DNA from: Sorangium cellulosum So0157-2
Lineage (GTDB): Bacteria; Myxococcota_A; Polyangia; Polyangiales; Polyangiaceae
Reading direction: 5' to 3'
DNA: 64,000 nucleotides
Assembly: GCF_000418325.1 (NCBI RefSeq)
Contig: NC_021658.1
Coordinates: 1,178,001-1,242,000 of the forward strand
Position 1 is the first letter of the stretch. Each line of letters opens with the position of its first letter. Under the pieces are notes generated by a model. It did no database searches. It saw only the letters and a list, made by a program, of their open reading frames with translations, and had not been told where the DNA came from. A program made the position numbers and the translations under genes. This document shows, in pieces, positions 35,691 to 45,701 of the stretch.

Positions 35691-36662
35691 TCAGCCGCGC
35701 GCCGCCTGGATCTGCTTCACGAGCTCGGGCACGGTCGTGAAGAGGTCGGCGACCAGGCCGTAGTCGGCGACCTGGAAGATCGGCGCGTCGGCGTCCTTGT
35801 TGATGGCCACGATGACCTTCGAGCCCTTCATCCCGGCGAGGTGCTGGATGGCGCCGGAGATGCCGACGGCGACGTAGAGCGACGGCGCGACGACCTTGCC
35901 CGTCTGGCCGACCTGCAGGTCGCTGGCGGCGTAGCCGGCGTCGCACGCGGCGCGGCTCGCGCCGACGGCGGCGCCGAGGACGTCGGCGAGCGGGTCGAGG
36001 ACCTCGTTGAACCGCTCCTTCAGGGCGCGGCCGCCGGAGACGACGACCTTGGCCTCGGTGAGCTCGGGGCGCTCGCTCTTCACTTGGTCGAAGGAGACGA
36101 ACTCCACGCGCTCCGCGGCGGCGCTCGGCGCGACGACCGCGACCTGCTCGACGGGCGACTTCGACCCGGCGGGCTCGGCGGGGGCGAACGCGCTCTGCCG
36201 CACGCTCACGACCTGGACCGGGGTCGCGACGGAGCAGATCCCGTACGCGTTGCCGGCGTACATCGGGCGCTTGTACTTGAGCGTCGCGCCTTCGGCCACG
36301 AGCTCGGAGATGTCGCTCGCGAACCCGGCGGAGAGCCGCGCGGCCACGCGCGGGAGCAGGTCCTTGCCGTAGGCGCTCGCGGTGCCCACGACGACGGCGT
36401 AGCCCTTCGCGGCCGCCGCGACGGTCGGCACGTAGCGCTCGGCCACGTAGTCTTTGAGCGCGCTCGACTCGGCGACGAGCACCTTGGCCGCGCCGAGCGT
36501 CGCCGCCTCGGCGGCTGCATCGCCGAGGGCGTCGCCGATCACGAGGATCGCGTACGTCCCGCCGAGCGCCGCCGCCGCCTGCCTGGCGAACGTGACCGCG
36601 GAGTGCGTCGTCTTCTTCAGCTTTCCTTCGGCGGCCTCGGCCACCACGAGAACGTCAGCCAT
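35691..36662 (-). CDS. etfA: Electron transfer flavoprotein, alpha subunit
   Basis: This 323-residue protein starts at ATG 36662, preceded by AGGAGGGATC. The C-terminal FAD domain is clear: [20 protein letters not shown], then [20 protein letters not shown] and [17 protein letters not shown]. The N-terminal alpha/beta domain starts [17 protein letters not shown]. EtfA binds FAD and, with EtfB, carries electrons from acyl-CoA and other flavin dehydrogenases to ETF-quinone oxidoreductase. It is downstream of etfB in the same operon (72-bp gap). The last codons lie in a short direct duplication (GCCGCCTGGATCAGCCGCGC repeated just past the stop). Confidence 0.97.
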   Translation of the reverse strand: MADVLVVAEAAEGKLKKTTHSAVTFARQAAAALGGTYAILVIGDALGDAAAEAATLGAAKVLVAESSALKDYVAERYVPTVAAAAKGYAVVVGTASAYGKDLLPRVAARLSAGFASDISELVAEGATLKYKRPMYAGNAYGICSVATPVQVVSVRQSAFAPAEPAGSKSPVEQVAVVAPSAAAERVEFVSFDQVKSERPELTEAKVVVSGGRALKERFNEVLDPLADVLGAAVGASRAACDAGYAASDLQVGQTGKVVAPSLYVAVGISGAIQHLAGMKGSKVIVAINKDADAPIFQVADYGLVADLFTTVPELVKQIQAARG

Positions 36663-36734
36663 GATCCCTCCTGCACCTCCTCAAATGGTGTCGGTTCACC
36701 CCCGCGCGGGCGGGGATCTGCCCTTCGGGTCCCG

Positions 36735-37562
<828 letters not shown>

Positions 37563-37769
37563 GGCTCGGTTGGCTCCTGTGGCTGTGGGGGTAACGCAGA
37601 GCGTAGTCCGCCCGGGCGGGGGCGCGCCACACGACAGACGGGCCGGCGGACCCGAGCGTGGATCTGGCGAGCCCGACTGAAATAGCGCGCCCGAGGCGGA
37701 GGAAAGCGGTCATGGCAGCGCCGACGTGGTGCGTCAAGCAGACGCGGCGGTTCTTGTGGGATGGAGGCG

Positions 37770-38540
37770 ACTCGTTGTGAGGAATCTCGCGGAGGGGGAG
37801 GGCGCCCGGGGGTGAGCCGGTGTGAGGGCGTGAGGGAGCTCGCGGCGGGGAGGGGGAGGGAGCGGGGGTGTGAGCGGCGGAGAGGGGCTGGCGGCGGGGA
37901 GCGTGACGGACGCGATCCGTGGAGAGGGGGGTGGTGGCGGGGGTCGTGGCGGAGGCGATCCGTGGAGAGGGGCTGGCGGCCGGGGGGCGATAACGGATCG
38001 AGTCCATTGCGAGAGCCTGCCGGCAAGGGTTCTCCTTGGATCGAGTCGGTCAGGAGGGCCTGCGCGCAGGGGGGGCAACGGATTGAGTCCGTCGGTAGGC
38101 CGCGCGTGCAGGAGGGTCTCAACGGATCGAGTTGATCAGGAGGGCCTGCGCGCAGGGGGGCTCAACGGATCGCGTCGATCGGGAAGGCCTGCGCGCAAGG
38201 GGGCTCAACGGATCGCGTCGATCGGGAGGGCCTGCGCAGGGGGGGCTCAACGGATCGAGTCCGTCAGGAGGCCCGCGCGCAGGGGGTCTCAACGGATCGA
38301 GTCCGTCAGGAGGCCCCGCGCGCAGGGGGTCTCAACGGATCGAGTCCGTCAGGAGGCCCCGCGCGCAGGGGGTCTCAACGGATCGAGTTGATCAGGAGGG
38401 ACTGCGCGCAGGGGGGCTCAACGGATCGCGTCGATCGGGAGGGCCTGCGCAGGGGGGGCTCAACGGATTGAGTCCGTCAGGAGGCCCCGCGCGCAGGGGG
38501 CCTTGATGGACGGAGTCTGTCAGGAAGGCCTGCTGTCAGG
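37770..38540. repeat. Second ~43-bp tandem-repeat region
   Basis: Between etfB and an unknown gene lies ~770 bp of repetitive DNA. Part 1 (37770-37990) has degenerate repeats of GATCCGTGGAGAGGGGCTGGCGG type. Part 2 (about 38037-38520) has ~11 units of 42-44 bp; AACGG landmarks fall at 38077, 38121, 38164, 38207, 38249, 38291, 38334, 38377, 38420 and 38462. Units alternate between GAGTTGATCAGGAGG, GCGTCGATCGGGAGG and GAGTCCGTCAGGAGG types. Most carry CCTGCGCGCAGG or CCCGCGCGCAGG, the former a perfect 12-bp palindrome. The plus-strand open frames through it are stop-free by composition and not believed. Confidence 0.93.
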
Positions 38541-38549
38541 GCCGGCACG

Positions 38550-39371
38550 TCAATCCACCCCGGCGGCGGGCGCTTCCCCATCGGTCGCGGGCTCGCCTGT
38601 GCCGCCGGCGGCCGGCGGAGCGACGTCCTCCGCGTCGGTCTCCTTGCCGCTCGCGCGCCGGCGCTCGGCCTTGGCCGTCTCGCGCTCGAGCGGCGCGAGC
38701 AGCCGGCGCGTCGTCTCCGCGTCGGCCTCTTCGAGCTCCAGCATCTGGAGCACGCTGCGCATCACCTTGATCCAGCGGTTGCGCGCCCGGAGCTGCCCGC
38801 CGCGCGGATCCGCCGCGCCCGGCCTGTCCTGCGCCTCCAGGTGGACGCGCCGCGCGTCGAGCTTGCCCAGCTCGTCCCCCGCGGCGAACCACGCTTGCAC
38901 GGCCTTGAGCAGGTTGCCCCCCGGCGTCGGCAGCGCCCTGAGCGCCGCCTTCGACTCCGGCGTCAGCCGGTCGCGCGCGAGCTTCACCTCGCCGGCCTCA
39001 TCGCTGTAGCTCGCCGAGATGAACCTCAGCCCGTCGGCGAAGAGCTGATCGCGAATCTCGAGGTAGATCGCCGCGTCCTCGGGGTCGTCGGCGAGATCGG
39101 CGAACCCGGTGAGCACCGCGTGGGTGCCGCGGGCCTTGCGGTCGTGAACCTGGTCGGTCGCGACCTGCTTTTGCTGGATCGCGGAGAGCTCGTCATTCGC
39201 CTTCTTCGGCGGGCGGTGCGACTTCAAGATACCGTCGTGCGCGGCCTCGATATCGCCGAGGAGCGGGGCGCACCGCTTCAGCGACACGAGGAGCGGCCTT
39301 TCGCGCTCCGGGTCGAGCCACGCGGCCGTGATCTGAACCATCTGACGAGGAGAGAGGTCTTTGAGCGCCAT
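38550..39371 (-). CDS. Unknown mostly helical protein
   Basis: This 273-residue protein starts at ATG 39371, with GGAGG 5 bp upstream, which is why the longer open frame from 39623 was rejected. The sequence (MALKDLSPRQMVQITAAWLD, LKRCAPLLGDIEAAHDGIL, DDPEDAAIYLEIRDQLFADG, VMRSVLQMLELEEADAETT) is mostly alpha-helical with a charged, disordered C-terminus. No signal peptide or membrane helix. I do not recognise a family. It is flanked by the tandem-repeat region on its 3' side and a 347-bp non-coding gap on its 5' side, so it appears monocistronic. Confidence 0.75.
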   Translation of the reverse strand: MALKDLSPRQMVQITAAWLDPERERPLLVSLKRCAPLLGDIEAAHDGILKSHRPPKKANDELSAIQQKQVATDQVHDRKARGTHAVLTGFADLADDPEDAAIYLEIRDQLFADGLRFISASYSDEAGEVKLARDRLTPESKAALRALPTPGGNLLKAVQAWFAAGDELGKLDARRVHLEAQDRPGAADPRGGQLRARNRWIKVMRSVLQMLELEEADAETTRRLLAPLERETAKAERRRASGKETDAEDVAPPAAGGTGEPATDGEAPAAGVD

Positions 39372-39718
39372 GGTGCCTCCTTGGCTTTCCTCCGGCGGCG
39401 ATCGCCGGGGAATGCACCGTCGGCCAGGCTCCCAGGTCGAGCGCTGTCCGTGAAGGCCGCTCGCGCGACGCGAACGTGCCCTGGCCACCACCACGGCGGC
39501 AGTTTTCCCGCCGGTGTGAACCGCGGCGGCCGTGCGCCGGCGTCCGGCGGCCGTCTCGCCTCGCGGGCGAGGCGCCGAGGGGTCGCGCCCTCGCCTATTG
39601 ACGCCCTGGTCCGGAGCTTCCAAGCGGCATGCGGTGATGGACCTTCAGGACCAAGCATGATGAGGAGACTCTCGGGCCTGGTGCCGGTGCTCGAGGGCGG
39701 CTCGACGCGGTCATTCCC
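39372..39718. other. Intergenic region, no gene seen
   Basis: This 347-bp stretch separates the unknown gene and the sigma-factor gene. It contains several small GC-rich inverted repeats (for example CGGCGGCGATCGCCGGGG near 39400) but no supported ORF. It probably carries the promoter of the unknown gene and the 3' end of the sigma-factor transcript. Confidence 0.5.
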
Positions 39719-40408
39719 TTAAAGCCGCTCGCTCGGCGGCGGCTCGTCGACCTCGCTGGCCCGCAGATCGCCCCTGAGCCGCCTCCGCAGCTGCTCGTCC
39801 ATGCGCGTCGCGTACTTCTCGTGCACGCCGAGCGCCGCGGCGACCTTGGCCCAGGAGAGGTCCTGCCAATAGCGGAGCTCGATGAGGCGCGCCTCCCGCT
39901 CGTCGAGGCCGCGGAGCGCCGTCCGGAGCGCCTCGAGGGCCTGGGTGCGCGCCACCGTGTCCTCGGGGTGCGCCCGGAGCCGCTCGCCGGCGCCGGCGAC
40001 GAAGCGCGCGAAGACGAGCGCGCGGCACTGGTCCTTGAGCTGATTCAAGGCGTCGGCGTCGTCGTCGCCGAACGGATCGCTCGCGTCGCGCATCGACTCG
40101 GCCGCGTCGAGCGCGGCGTCGAGGCCGGCGCGGCGGAACGACGCCTCGCGGGTGAGCAGCCGGAGGACGGCGCCGGCTACCCGCTTCCAGGCATACACGC
40201 CGAACGGGACGCCGCGCGCCGCGTCGTATCCGGGGCTCGCCTCGACGAGCGCCTGATAGGCTGTCTGCTCGCAGTCCTCCAGGCCCTGTCGCGTCCGCAC
40301 GCCGTAGACCCGCGCGGTCGTCCGCGCGACGTGGCGCGCCATCGGGAGCGCCTCCAGCACGCGCTCATGATCCGGAGGAGAGGGAGGCGGACGCTGGCTG
40401 CCCGTCAC
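39719..40408 (-). CDS. Sigma-70 family RNA polymerase sigma factor
   Basis: This 229-residue protein has a GTG start at 40408 that overlaps the stop of the upstream small gene (GTGA). Region 2 is visible in VLEALPMARHVARTTARVYG, GLEDCEQTAYQALVEASPGYD and VPFGVYAWKRVAGAVLRLL (core binding and -10 contact). Region 4 is the C-terminal HTH: ALRGLDEREARLIELRYWQD then LSWAKVAAALGVHEKYATRM. The linker is longer and more acidic (DPFGDDDADALNQLKDQC) than in ECF factors, so it looks FliA/SigB-like rather than ECF. The regulon is unknown. Confidence 0.88.
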   Translation of the reverse strand: MTGSQRPPPSPPDHERVLEALPMARHVARTTARVYGVRTRQGLEDCEQTAYQALVEASPGYDAARGVPFGVYAWKRVAGAVLRLLTREASFRRAGLDAALDAAESMRDASDPFGDDDADALNQLKDQCRALVFARFVAGAGERLRAHPEDTVARTQALEALRTALRGLDEREARLIELRYWQDLSWAKVAAALGVHEKYATRMDEQLRRRLRGDLRASEVDEPPPSERL

Positions 40409-40719
40409 CGCCGCCCACCGAAGGTCCCGTCGCCGCGCTCCGGCGCCGCCGGGGTCGCCATCGCCCCTCCCGCGCCCTCGCGGGCCACCTCGCCGCTCTC
40501 GGACAGGACAGGAGGCATCGCCCGCAAGCGATCGTAGAGCGGCATCGACGCCGGGTGCGTCGTGATGAAGACCTCGAGGAGCCTGCGGTAGTCCTCGATC
40601 TCCTCGGGCGAGAGCGCCTCGAGGTAGGGGCTCAGCGCGTCGGCGACACAGGCCTCGACGAGGGGATCGACGCCGCCCGTCCTGTCCAGGTCGTCGCGCT
40701 CGGGAGCTTCGTGCGTCAT
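40405..40719 (-). CDS. Small protein coupled to the sigma factor
   Basis: This 104-residue protein starts at ATG 40719 (MTHEAPERDDLDRTGG). A helical core (DPLVEACVADALSPYLEALS, EEIEDYRRLLEVFITTHPAS) is followed by a Gly/Ala-rich tail. There is no signal peptide or membrane helix and no recognised family. The 4-bp stop/start overlap with the sigma-factor gene suggests it acts on or with that factor, for example as a cytoplasmic regulator; this rests only on context. The alternative start at 40932 would add an Arg-rich, low-complexity leader and is not supported. Confidence 0.7.
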   Translation of the reverse strand: MTHEAPERDDLDRTGGVDPLVEACVADALSPYLEALSPEEIEDYRRLLEVFITTHPASMPLYDRLRAMPPVLSESGEVAREGAGGAMATPAAPERGDGTFGGRR

Positions 40720-41035
40720 GGGGGCCTCGCGTGGCGGGGCCCCGCGTGCGGCGCGGCGCCCCGTCGTCCTTCCTCTTCTTCTCAAATCACCATCGGCGGA
40801 CCGGTTCGGACAGGGAAAGCGACGCCCCCGTCGTTTTTCTGCGCCGCCCGGGCGGGCGCGGCGGCGGCGGGCATGGGCCGGGGGGCGGATGCGCGGGCGT
40901 TCGGCGGATGCGCGGGCGTTCGTGCCAGGCAACTACGTGAATCGACGCGGCTTTTCAACAATCGACCGCGCCGGTGCATTTTCTCTGTCGGAACCGGCCT
41001 CGTGCTCGTGATTTCCCCTTCAGGAGACCACGCCG
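40720..41035. other. Divergent intergenic region with a 19-bp tandem duplication
   Basis: The region between the sigma-operon and kinase-operon starts. GCGGATGCGCGGGCGTTCG occurs twice head-to-tail near 40885-40922. The 80 bp before the kinase start is T/A-richer (GCATTTTCTCTGTCGG) and includes AGGAGA before the GTG at 41036. Promoters for both operons presumably lie here; none can be placed with confidence. Confidence 0.5.
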
Positions 41036-42313
41036 GTGTCACGCCTCACGTCAGGCAGCGCAGAGCCTCCCCGCGGCGGGAGGGACGAGCTGGAAGGAAC
41101 GCCGTACCGGGCGCTCCGGCGGCTCGGGCGCGGGGGCATGGGGGAGGTGATCGAGGCGGAGCACCGTGCGCTCCGGAAGCGGGTCGTGGTGAAGCTGGTC
41201 CGCCGCGCGCTCGCCGGGGATCCGCGGTTCGCCGACCGGCTGCGGGTCGAGGCGCAGGCGCTGGCGGCGGTGTCGTCGCCGCACGTGGTGGCGGTCCTCG
41301 ACCTGGGACGGACGCCGGCGGGGCGGCCCTACCTCGTGATGGAGCGGCTCGAAGGCGGGACGCTGGGGGAGGAGCTCGCGCGGCGGGGGGCGTTGCCGGT
41401 GGGCGAGGCGATCGAGCTGGTGCGGCAGGTGCTGGCGGGGCTCGCGGCGGCGCATCGGGTCGGGGTCGTTCACCGCGACGTGAAGCTCGACAACGTGTTC
41501 CTGTGCGCGCCGGGGTCGGCGGCGCCGGGGGGCGGGCGCGTCGCAAAGCTGCTCGACTTCGGGGTCGCGAAGGTGCTCGACGGGGGCGTCGAGCCGGGCG
41601 CGGCGGGCGCGGAGCGGCCCTTTGCCCTGGAGGGGCCTGCGTATCCGACCGAGGCCGGGTTGCTCGTCGGGACCCCGCGGACGGCCTCGCCGGAGCAGGC
41701 GCGATGCCAGCCGGTCGACGCGCGGGCGGACGTGTATGCCGTTGGGCTGCTGATGTATACGCTCCTGGTGGGGCACGGGCCGTTCGCTCATCTGGACGAC
41801 GCGCTGGAGGTGCTCCGCGCGCACGTGCTGGAAGCGCCGGCGGCTCCGTCGCGGCGCGCCGCGCAGCCCATCCCGCCGGCGCTGGACCGGGCCGTGCTGA
41901 AGGCGCTGGCGAAGCGGCCGGAGGAGCGGTTCCAGAGCGCCGAGGCGTTCGCGGAGGAGCTGGGGAGGATCGCGGCGGAGCTGGGGGAGGCGGGAGGGAA
42001 CGCGGGGGCGGGGGTGGCGGGGACCGGGGGAGCGGAGCGGGCGGCGTTGTCGGCGGCGGCAGAGCGGGCATCGAAGGGGGCGATGGCTGGCGGAGGGGAG
42101 GCGGGGGCAGCGTGGACGCCGGAGATCGGGGCGTGGTTCGAGGCGATGCCGGACGGCACCGGTGGGGCGGGGGCTCGCCCGTGCGCGGCACCGGGCGAGG
42201 CGGAACGGGCGGCGCCGGTGGACGCGCGGCTGTTCGCGGCGCTGACCGCGGCGAGCACGGTGGTGTTCTCGCTGATCGCGGCGCTGCTGCTGCGCGGCCT
42301 GGGGGTGTGGTGA
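41036..42313 (+). CDS. Membrane-anchored Ser/Thr protein kinase 1
   Basis: This 425-residue protein starts at GTG 41036, with AGGAG ~10 bp upstream. A complete Hanks kinase domain (~25-315) has glycine loop LGRGGMGEVIEAEH, ATP-site Lys in VVVKLV, HRDVKLDN, LLDFGVAK, GTPRTASPEQA and DARADVYAVGLLMYTLLVG. All catalytic residues are present, so it should be active. A low-complexity Gly/Ala/Glu linker (~325-400) follows, ending in a single C-terminal membrane helix (FAALTAASTVVFSLIAALLL) with almost no external domain. Its stop overlaps the start of kinase 2 (TGATG). It heads the plus-strand array of duplicated secreted proteins. Confidence 0.95.
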   Translation: MSRLTSGSAEPPRGGRDELEGTPYRALRRLGRGGMGEVIEAEHRALRKRVVVKLVRRALAGDPRFADRLRVEAQALAAVSSPHVVAVLDLGRTPAGRPYLVMERLEGGTLGEELARRGALPVGEAIELVRQVLAGLAAAHRVGVVHRDVKLDNVFLCAPGSAAPGGGRVAKLLDFGVAKVLDGGVEPGAAGAERPFALEGPAYPTEAGLLVGTPRTASPEQARCQPVDARADVYAVGLLMYTLLVGHGPFAHLDDALEVLRAHVLEAPAAPSRRAAQPIPPALDRAVLKALAKRPEERFQSAEAFAEELGRIAAELGEAGGNAGAGVAGTGGAERAALSAAAERASKGAMAGGGEAGAAWTPEIGAWFEAMPDGTGGAGARPCAAPGEAERAAPVDARLFAALTAASTVVFSLIAALLLRGLGVW

Positions 42314-44673
42314 TGGCGCGTGAGGCGCTGAAGGCCGGGGACGTGTTCCTGGACTACCGGATCACGGAGGTGATCGACGCGGGTGGGATGGGGGAAGTGT
42401 ACAAGGCGGTGGAGGACTACTCGGACGACGTGGTGGCGATCAAGTGCATGTCGCCCCGGCACCTGAGGAGAGAGGACTTCGCGAGGCGGTTCCGGCAGGA
42501 GTGCAAGTTCTACCCGAAGCTGAAGCACCCGAACATCGTGAGGATGAGGAAGGCCGGAGTGTCGCCGGACGACGTGGCGTACATCGTGATGGACTACCTC
42601 GAGGGTCGGACGCTGAGGAAGGTGCTGAACAAGATCTACCGCCTGGATTTCTTGAGCGCGATGCACGTGATGCTGCAGGTTGCGGACGCGATGACGTTCG
42701 TGCACTCGAAGGGGATATGGCACCGGGACCTGAAGCCCGAGAACATCATGGTAGGGGCGAAGGGGGACGCGAAGGGGCACGTGTGGCTCTTGGACTTCGG
42801 GATAGCGAAGTTCGCGGACGGGGGGATGAACACGGACGACCTGCCGGACGTGGGTACGGTGAGGTACATCTCGCCGGAGCAGGTGAAGATGCTGTACGGG
42901 ACGCCGAAGAAGGCGGAGCGCGGGGAGGGCGCGAGGCCGGACGGTCGGACGGATATTTACGCGTTCGGTGCGATCTTCTACGAGGTGCTGACGGGCAAGC
43001 ACCTGTTTTTGGACGACGGGGAGCCCGCGACGGCGGAGGAGACGCTGACGGGGCATCTGGTAGCGGCGCCCGAGCCCGTGCACGAGATCGTGCCGGATTG
43101 CCCCGAGTTCGTGTGGCCGGTGGTTGCGCGGTGCATCGCGATCGACCGGGAGGAGCGGTATCCGAAGTTCGACGAGGTGGCGCGGGACCTGCGCGCGCTC
43201 TTGAGAGACACGGTGCCGGCGGGACACGTGCTGGCGCAGCGGCTGGCGCAGGAACGGATGAGGGCGGAACGGCAGGCGGCGTTCGCGGGGGTGGAGCTGG
43301 AAGACAGCGCGCCGGTGGAAGGAGAGGCGGGGGAGGGGGAGGAGGCGCGGGGAGAGGGGGGCGGGATGGAGCGAGGGAGCGAGGAAGAGAAGGAGAGGGA
43401 GACGAGGGCGCGGCGGGTGGCGCACGGGGAGACGGCGCCGCTGGAGCAGTTCGTGGCGCCGGCGAGCGCGCTGCCGTTCGCGCCGGCGCGGGTGCCGCGC
43501 GGGCGCGGGGTGGGGCATACGGAGCCGCTGCCGCCGACGCTGGCTCCGCTGCAGGTGCGCGGGAGCGCGGGAGTGCGGGAGGCGACGGCGGTGCTGTCGG
43601 GGGCGTGGGCGGAGAGGGCGGCGGCGCGAGGAGGGGCGCCGGGGCTGCCGGGAGCCGCGGCGCCGTATCCGGCGGCGCCGTATCCGGCGGCGCCGCCGCC
43701 CGAGGTGGGAGCGCAGCGAGCGGTGCCGACGCAGCAGCCGCGGGAGGTCACGTCGCCGTATGTGACGCCGCAGCTGCGGGCGCTCGCGGAGCGGCACGTG
43801 CCGCCGCCGTTGCCGGCGATGGAGACGCAACGAGCCGCCCCGGCGCCGCCGCCGGAGGTGACGTCGCCGGAGATGATACCGCAGCCGCGGGAGGTCGCGG
43901 CGCAGTACGCGACGCCGCAGCCGCGGGAGGTCGCGGCGCAGTACGCGACGCCGCCGTTGCCAATGACCGAGATGCAGCGAGCGGCGGCGGCGCCGCCGCT
44001 GGTGGCAGGACCGCCTGCGGCGCCGAGCTCGGTGACGGCGCCGAGCGCGCAAGCGCCCGGGTCGCTGCAGAGAGAGGCGCCGAGGACGCCGGCGGCGATG
44101 CTCGTGCAGCCGCGGCGAGCGACGCGCGTGTACGTGCTGGCACCGCTGCTGGCGCTGGTGATGACGGTGGTGGGCGTGGGGGCGGCGCTGGGGATCCGAG
44201 CGATGCGCGGCGCCGCGCCGGAGGGGGCGGCAGGAGCGCCGGAGGTCACCGCGATGCCGGCCGAGAGCGTGTCGGCGAGCGCCGCCGCGCCGGCGCCGGT
44301 GGCGGTCCCCGCAGCACCGGCGCCGGAGGCGACGACGAGCGCGGCGGCGGTGAGCACGGCCGAGGCGGCTGCGGAAGCCGGAGCGCCTGCGCAGGCCGAG
44401 GCGGAAGCGGAAGCGGAGGCACCTTCTATGAAGGAGCAACCGCCGGCGAAGGAGCCGCCGCCGGCGAAGGCGGCGCCGGTGAGGACGGCGCCGGCGGAGA
44501 GGGAGGACGAGGAGGACGTCTACCCGATGCCGAAGCGGCAGAAGCCGTCGTTCCTGCGGGTGCTGTCGGACGAGAAGAAGAAGGCGGCGCCGGGGCCGAA
44601 GGCTGCGCCTGAGAATGCAGGTGGCGCGAAGCCAAAAGGCCCGTGCGAGTCGGCGGGGTGCAGGCCGTTCTAG
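42313..44673 (+). CDS. Membrane-anchored Ser/Thr protein kinase 2
   Basis: This 786-residue protein starts at ATG 42313, overlapping the previous stop by 1 bp; an earlier extension of the open frame is out of frame with kinase 1 and rejected. The kinase domain (~15-290) has IDAGGMGEVYKAVED, AIKCMSP, HRDLKPEN, LLDFGIAK, GTVRYISPEQV and GRTDIYAFGAIFYEVLTG; it looks fully active. A long Glu/Ala/Pro-rich linker with repeated PREVAAQYATP peptides leads to a membrane helix (VLAPLLALVMTVVGVGAAL, ~600-620) and an extracytoplasmic Ala/Pro/Lys tail ending in CESAGCRPF. The segment from the membrane helix onward recurs as a pseudogene at 58376. Probably cotranscribed with the downstream envelope genes. 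Confidence 0.95.
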   Translation: MAREALKAGDVFLDYRITEVIDAGGMGEVYKAVEDYSDDVVAIKCMSPRHLRREDFARRFRQECKFYPKLKHPNIVRMRKAGVSPDDVAYIVMDYLEGRTLRKVLNKIYRLDFLSAMHVMLQVADAMTFVHSKGIWHRDLKPENIMVGAKGDAKGHVWLLDFGIAKFADGGMNTDDLPDVGTVRYISPEQVKMLYGTPKKAERGEGARPDGRTDIYAFGAIFYEVLTGKHLFLDDGEPATAEETLTGHLVAAPEPVHEIVPDCPEFVWPVVARCIAIDREERYPKFDEVARDLRALLRDTVPAGHVLAQRLAQERMRAERQAAFAGVELEDSAPVEGEAGEGEEARGEGGGMERGSEEEKERETRARRVAHGETAPLEQFVAPASALPFAPARVPRGRGVGHTEPLPPTLAPLQVRGSAGVREATAVLSGAWAERAAARGGAPGLPGAAAPYPAAPYPAAPPPEVGAQRAVPTQQPREVTSPYVTPQLRALAERHVPPPLPAMETQRAAPAPPPEVTSPEMIPQPREVAAQYATPQPREVAAQYATPPLPMTEMQRAAAAPPLVAGPPAAPSSVTAPSAQAPGSLQREAPRTPAAMLVQPRRATRVYVLAPLLALVMTVVGVGAALGIRAMRGAAPEGAAGAPEVTAMPAESVSASAAAPAPVAVPAAPAPEATTSAAAVSTAEAAAEAGAPAQAEAEAEAEAPSMKEQPPAKEPPPAKAAPVRTAPAEREDEEDVYPMPKRQKPSFLRVLSDEKKKAAPGPKAAPENAGGAKPKGPCESAGCRPF

Positions 44674-44697
44674 TCGCTGAGGAGAGAGGTCTTCGAG

Positions 44698-45684
44698 ATG
44701 GGCAGCAACAAGGACAGCGACGACGACGTCCGGCAGTACCTGCCGGATCTGGAGAGCATCCGGCGCGAGGCGGATCCGGCGGTGGCGGAGCGGAAGCTGC
44801 AGCAGGCGCTGAACAACCCGGAGCTGGACCGGGCGCTGTCCGAGATGCAGCAGCAGAAGGCGACAGGGCAGCCGCTGTTCCAGTTCCCGGTGGTGCCGGC
44901 ACTGCCCCACGGGCACGCGGCGCCGTCGGGGCCGGCGGTGCCCCATGGGCACGCGGCGCCGTCGGGGGCGGCGGTGCGGCCGGTGGCGCCGCCGCTGCCG
45001 GGGATGGGGGCGCCGCAGGGCGCGGCGGCGGCGCAGCGCGGAGCGGCGGTGCCGCAGCAGGGCGCAGCAGCGGCGCATCCCAGAGCGGCGGTGCCGCTGT
45101 ACGGTGGCGCGGCAGCGCCGCTGGGAGCGGCGATGGCCGGTGCCGGGGTTGCACCGAGCGCGGCGGCGCAGCCGGGAGCGACGGCGCCGAGCCAGTGGGC
45201 GGACCGAGCGCTGCCGCCGATCGACAGGTCGCTGCTGCCGTCGTCGTTGCTGCCGATCACACCGCCGCCGGTGGCGACGCCGAAGACGCCGGCCAGCGCG
45301 CCAGCGACCGCGAAGCGCCGGCCGTGGATGCCGAGATGGCTGATGGTGGTGCTCGCGGTGTTCGCGGTGAGCATGCCGTTCGTGCTGGCGGCGCTGCTGC
45401 TGCGAGAGACGCCGCCGAAAGAGCAGCAGCCAGCGCCGCCGTCGAGCGGGGCGCCGGCGCGGAGCGCGGTGGCGCCGGCCGCCTCGGAGCTGTCGCCGCC
45501 GGCAGCACCGGAAGCGCCGGAGGCTGTCGAGCCAAGCCTTGACGATGTCGCGACCGAGGGCGAGCCGCCTGCCCCTGCGCCGCTGGAGCCCGCGCGGCCG
45601 GTGCGTACGGCGCCGCGCCCGCCGCAGGCGCCGGCGGCACCCGTGCCTACCGAGCGGCCGCTTGCCGATGACGTGATGGAGTGA
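44698..45684 (+). CDS. Pro/Ala-rich single-pass membrane protein
   Basis: This 328-residue protein starts at ATG 44698 with GAGGAGAGAGG upstream. The N-terminal ~60 residues are helical and charged (DVRQYLPDLESIRREADPAV, ERKLQQALNNPELDRALSEM), followed by a Pro/Ala/Gly-rich region with PHGHAAPSG repeats. One membrane helix (WLMVVLAVFAVSMPFVLAALLL, ~215-235) precedes an extracytoplasmic Pro/Ala tail. No family recognised. Layout (cytoplasmic helical head, linker, helix, disordered outer tail) matches the tail of kinase 2. It sits 24 bp after kinase 2, and its stop lies in the leader of the TPR-PEGA gene, so it belongs to the same operon. Confidence 0.8.
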   Translation: MGSNKDSDDDVRQYLPDLESIRREADPAVAERKLQQALNNPELDRALSEMQQQKATGQPLFQFPVVPALPHGHAAPSGPAVPHGHAAPSGAAVRPVAPPLPGMGAPQGAAAAQRGAAVPQQGAAAAHPRAAVPLYGGAAAPLGAAMAGAGVAPSAAAQPGATAPSQWADRALPPIDRSLLPSSLLPITPPPVATPKTPASAPATAKRRPWMPRWLMVVLAVFAVSMPFVLAALLLRETPPKEQQPAPPSSGAPARSAVAPAASELSPPAAPEAPEAVEPSLDDVATEGEPPAPAPLEPARPVRTAPRPPQAPAAPVPTERPLADDVME

Positions 45685-45701
45685 AACCGCGTGGAGCCAT
45701 G

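Noticed and set aside
37870..38506. Plus-strand open frames encoding repeated NGSSPSGGPARRGSQ-like peptides
   Set aside because: Products of the second 43-bp tandem repeat; no supporting start signals and the frame changes with unit length.
41788..45078. 1096-residue minus-strand open frame, Arg/His-rich
   Set aside because: Antisense shadow of kinases 1 and 2 and the Pro/Ala-rich membrane protein.
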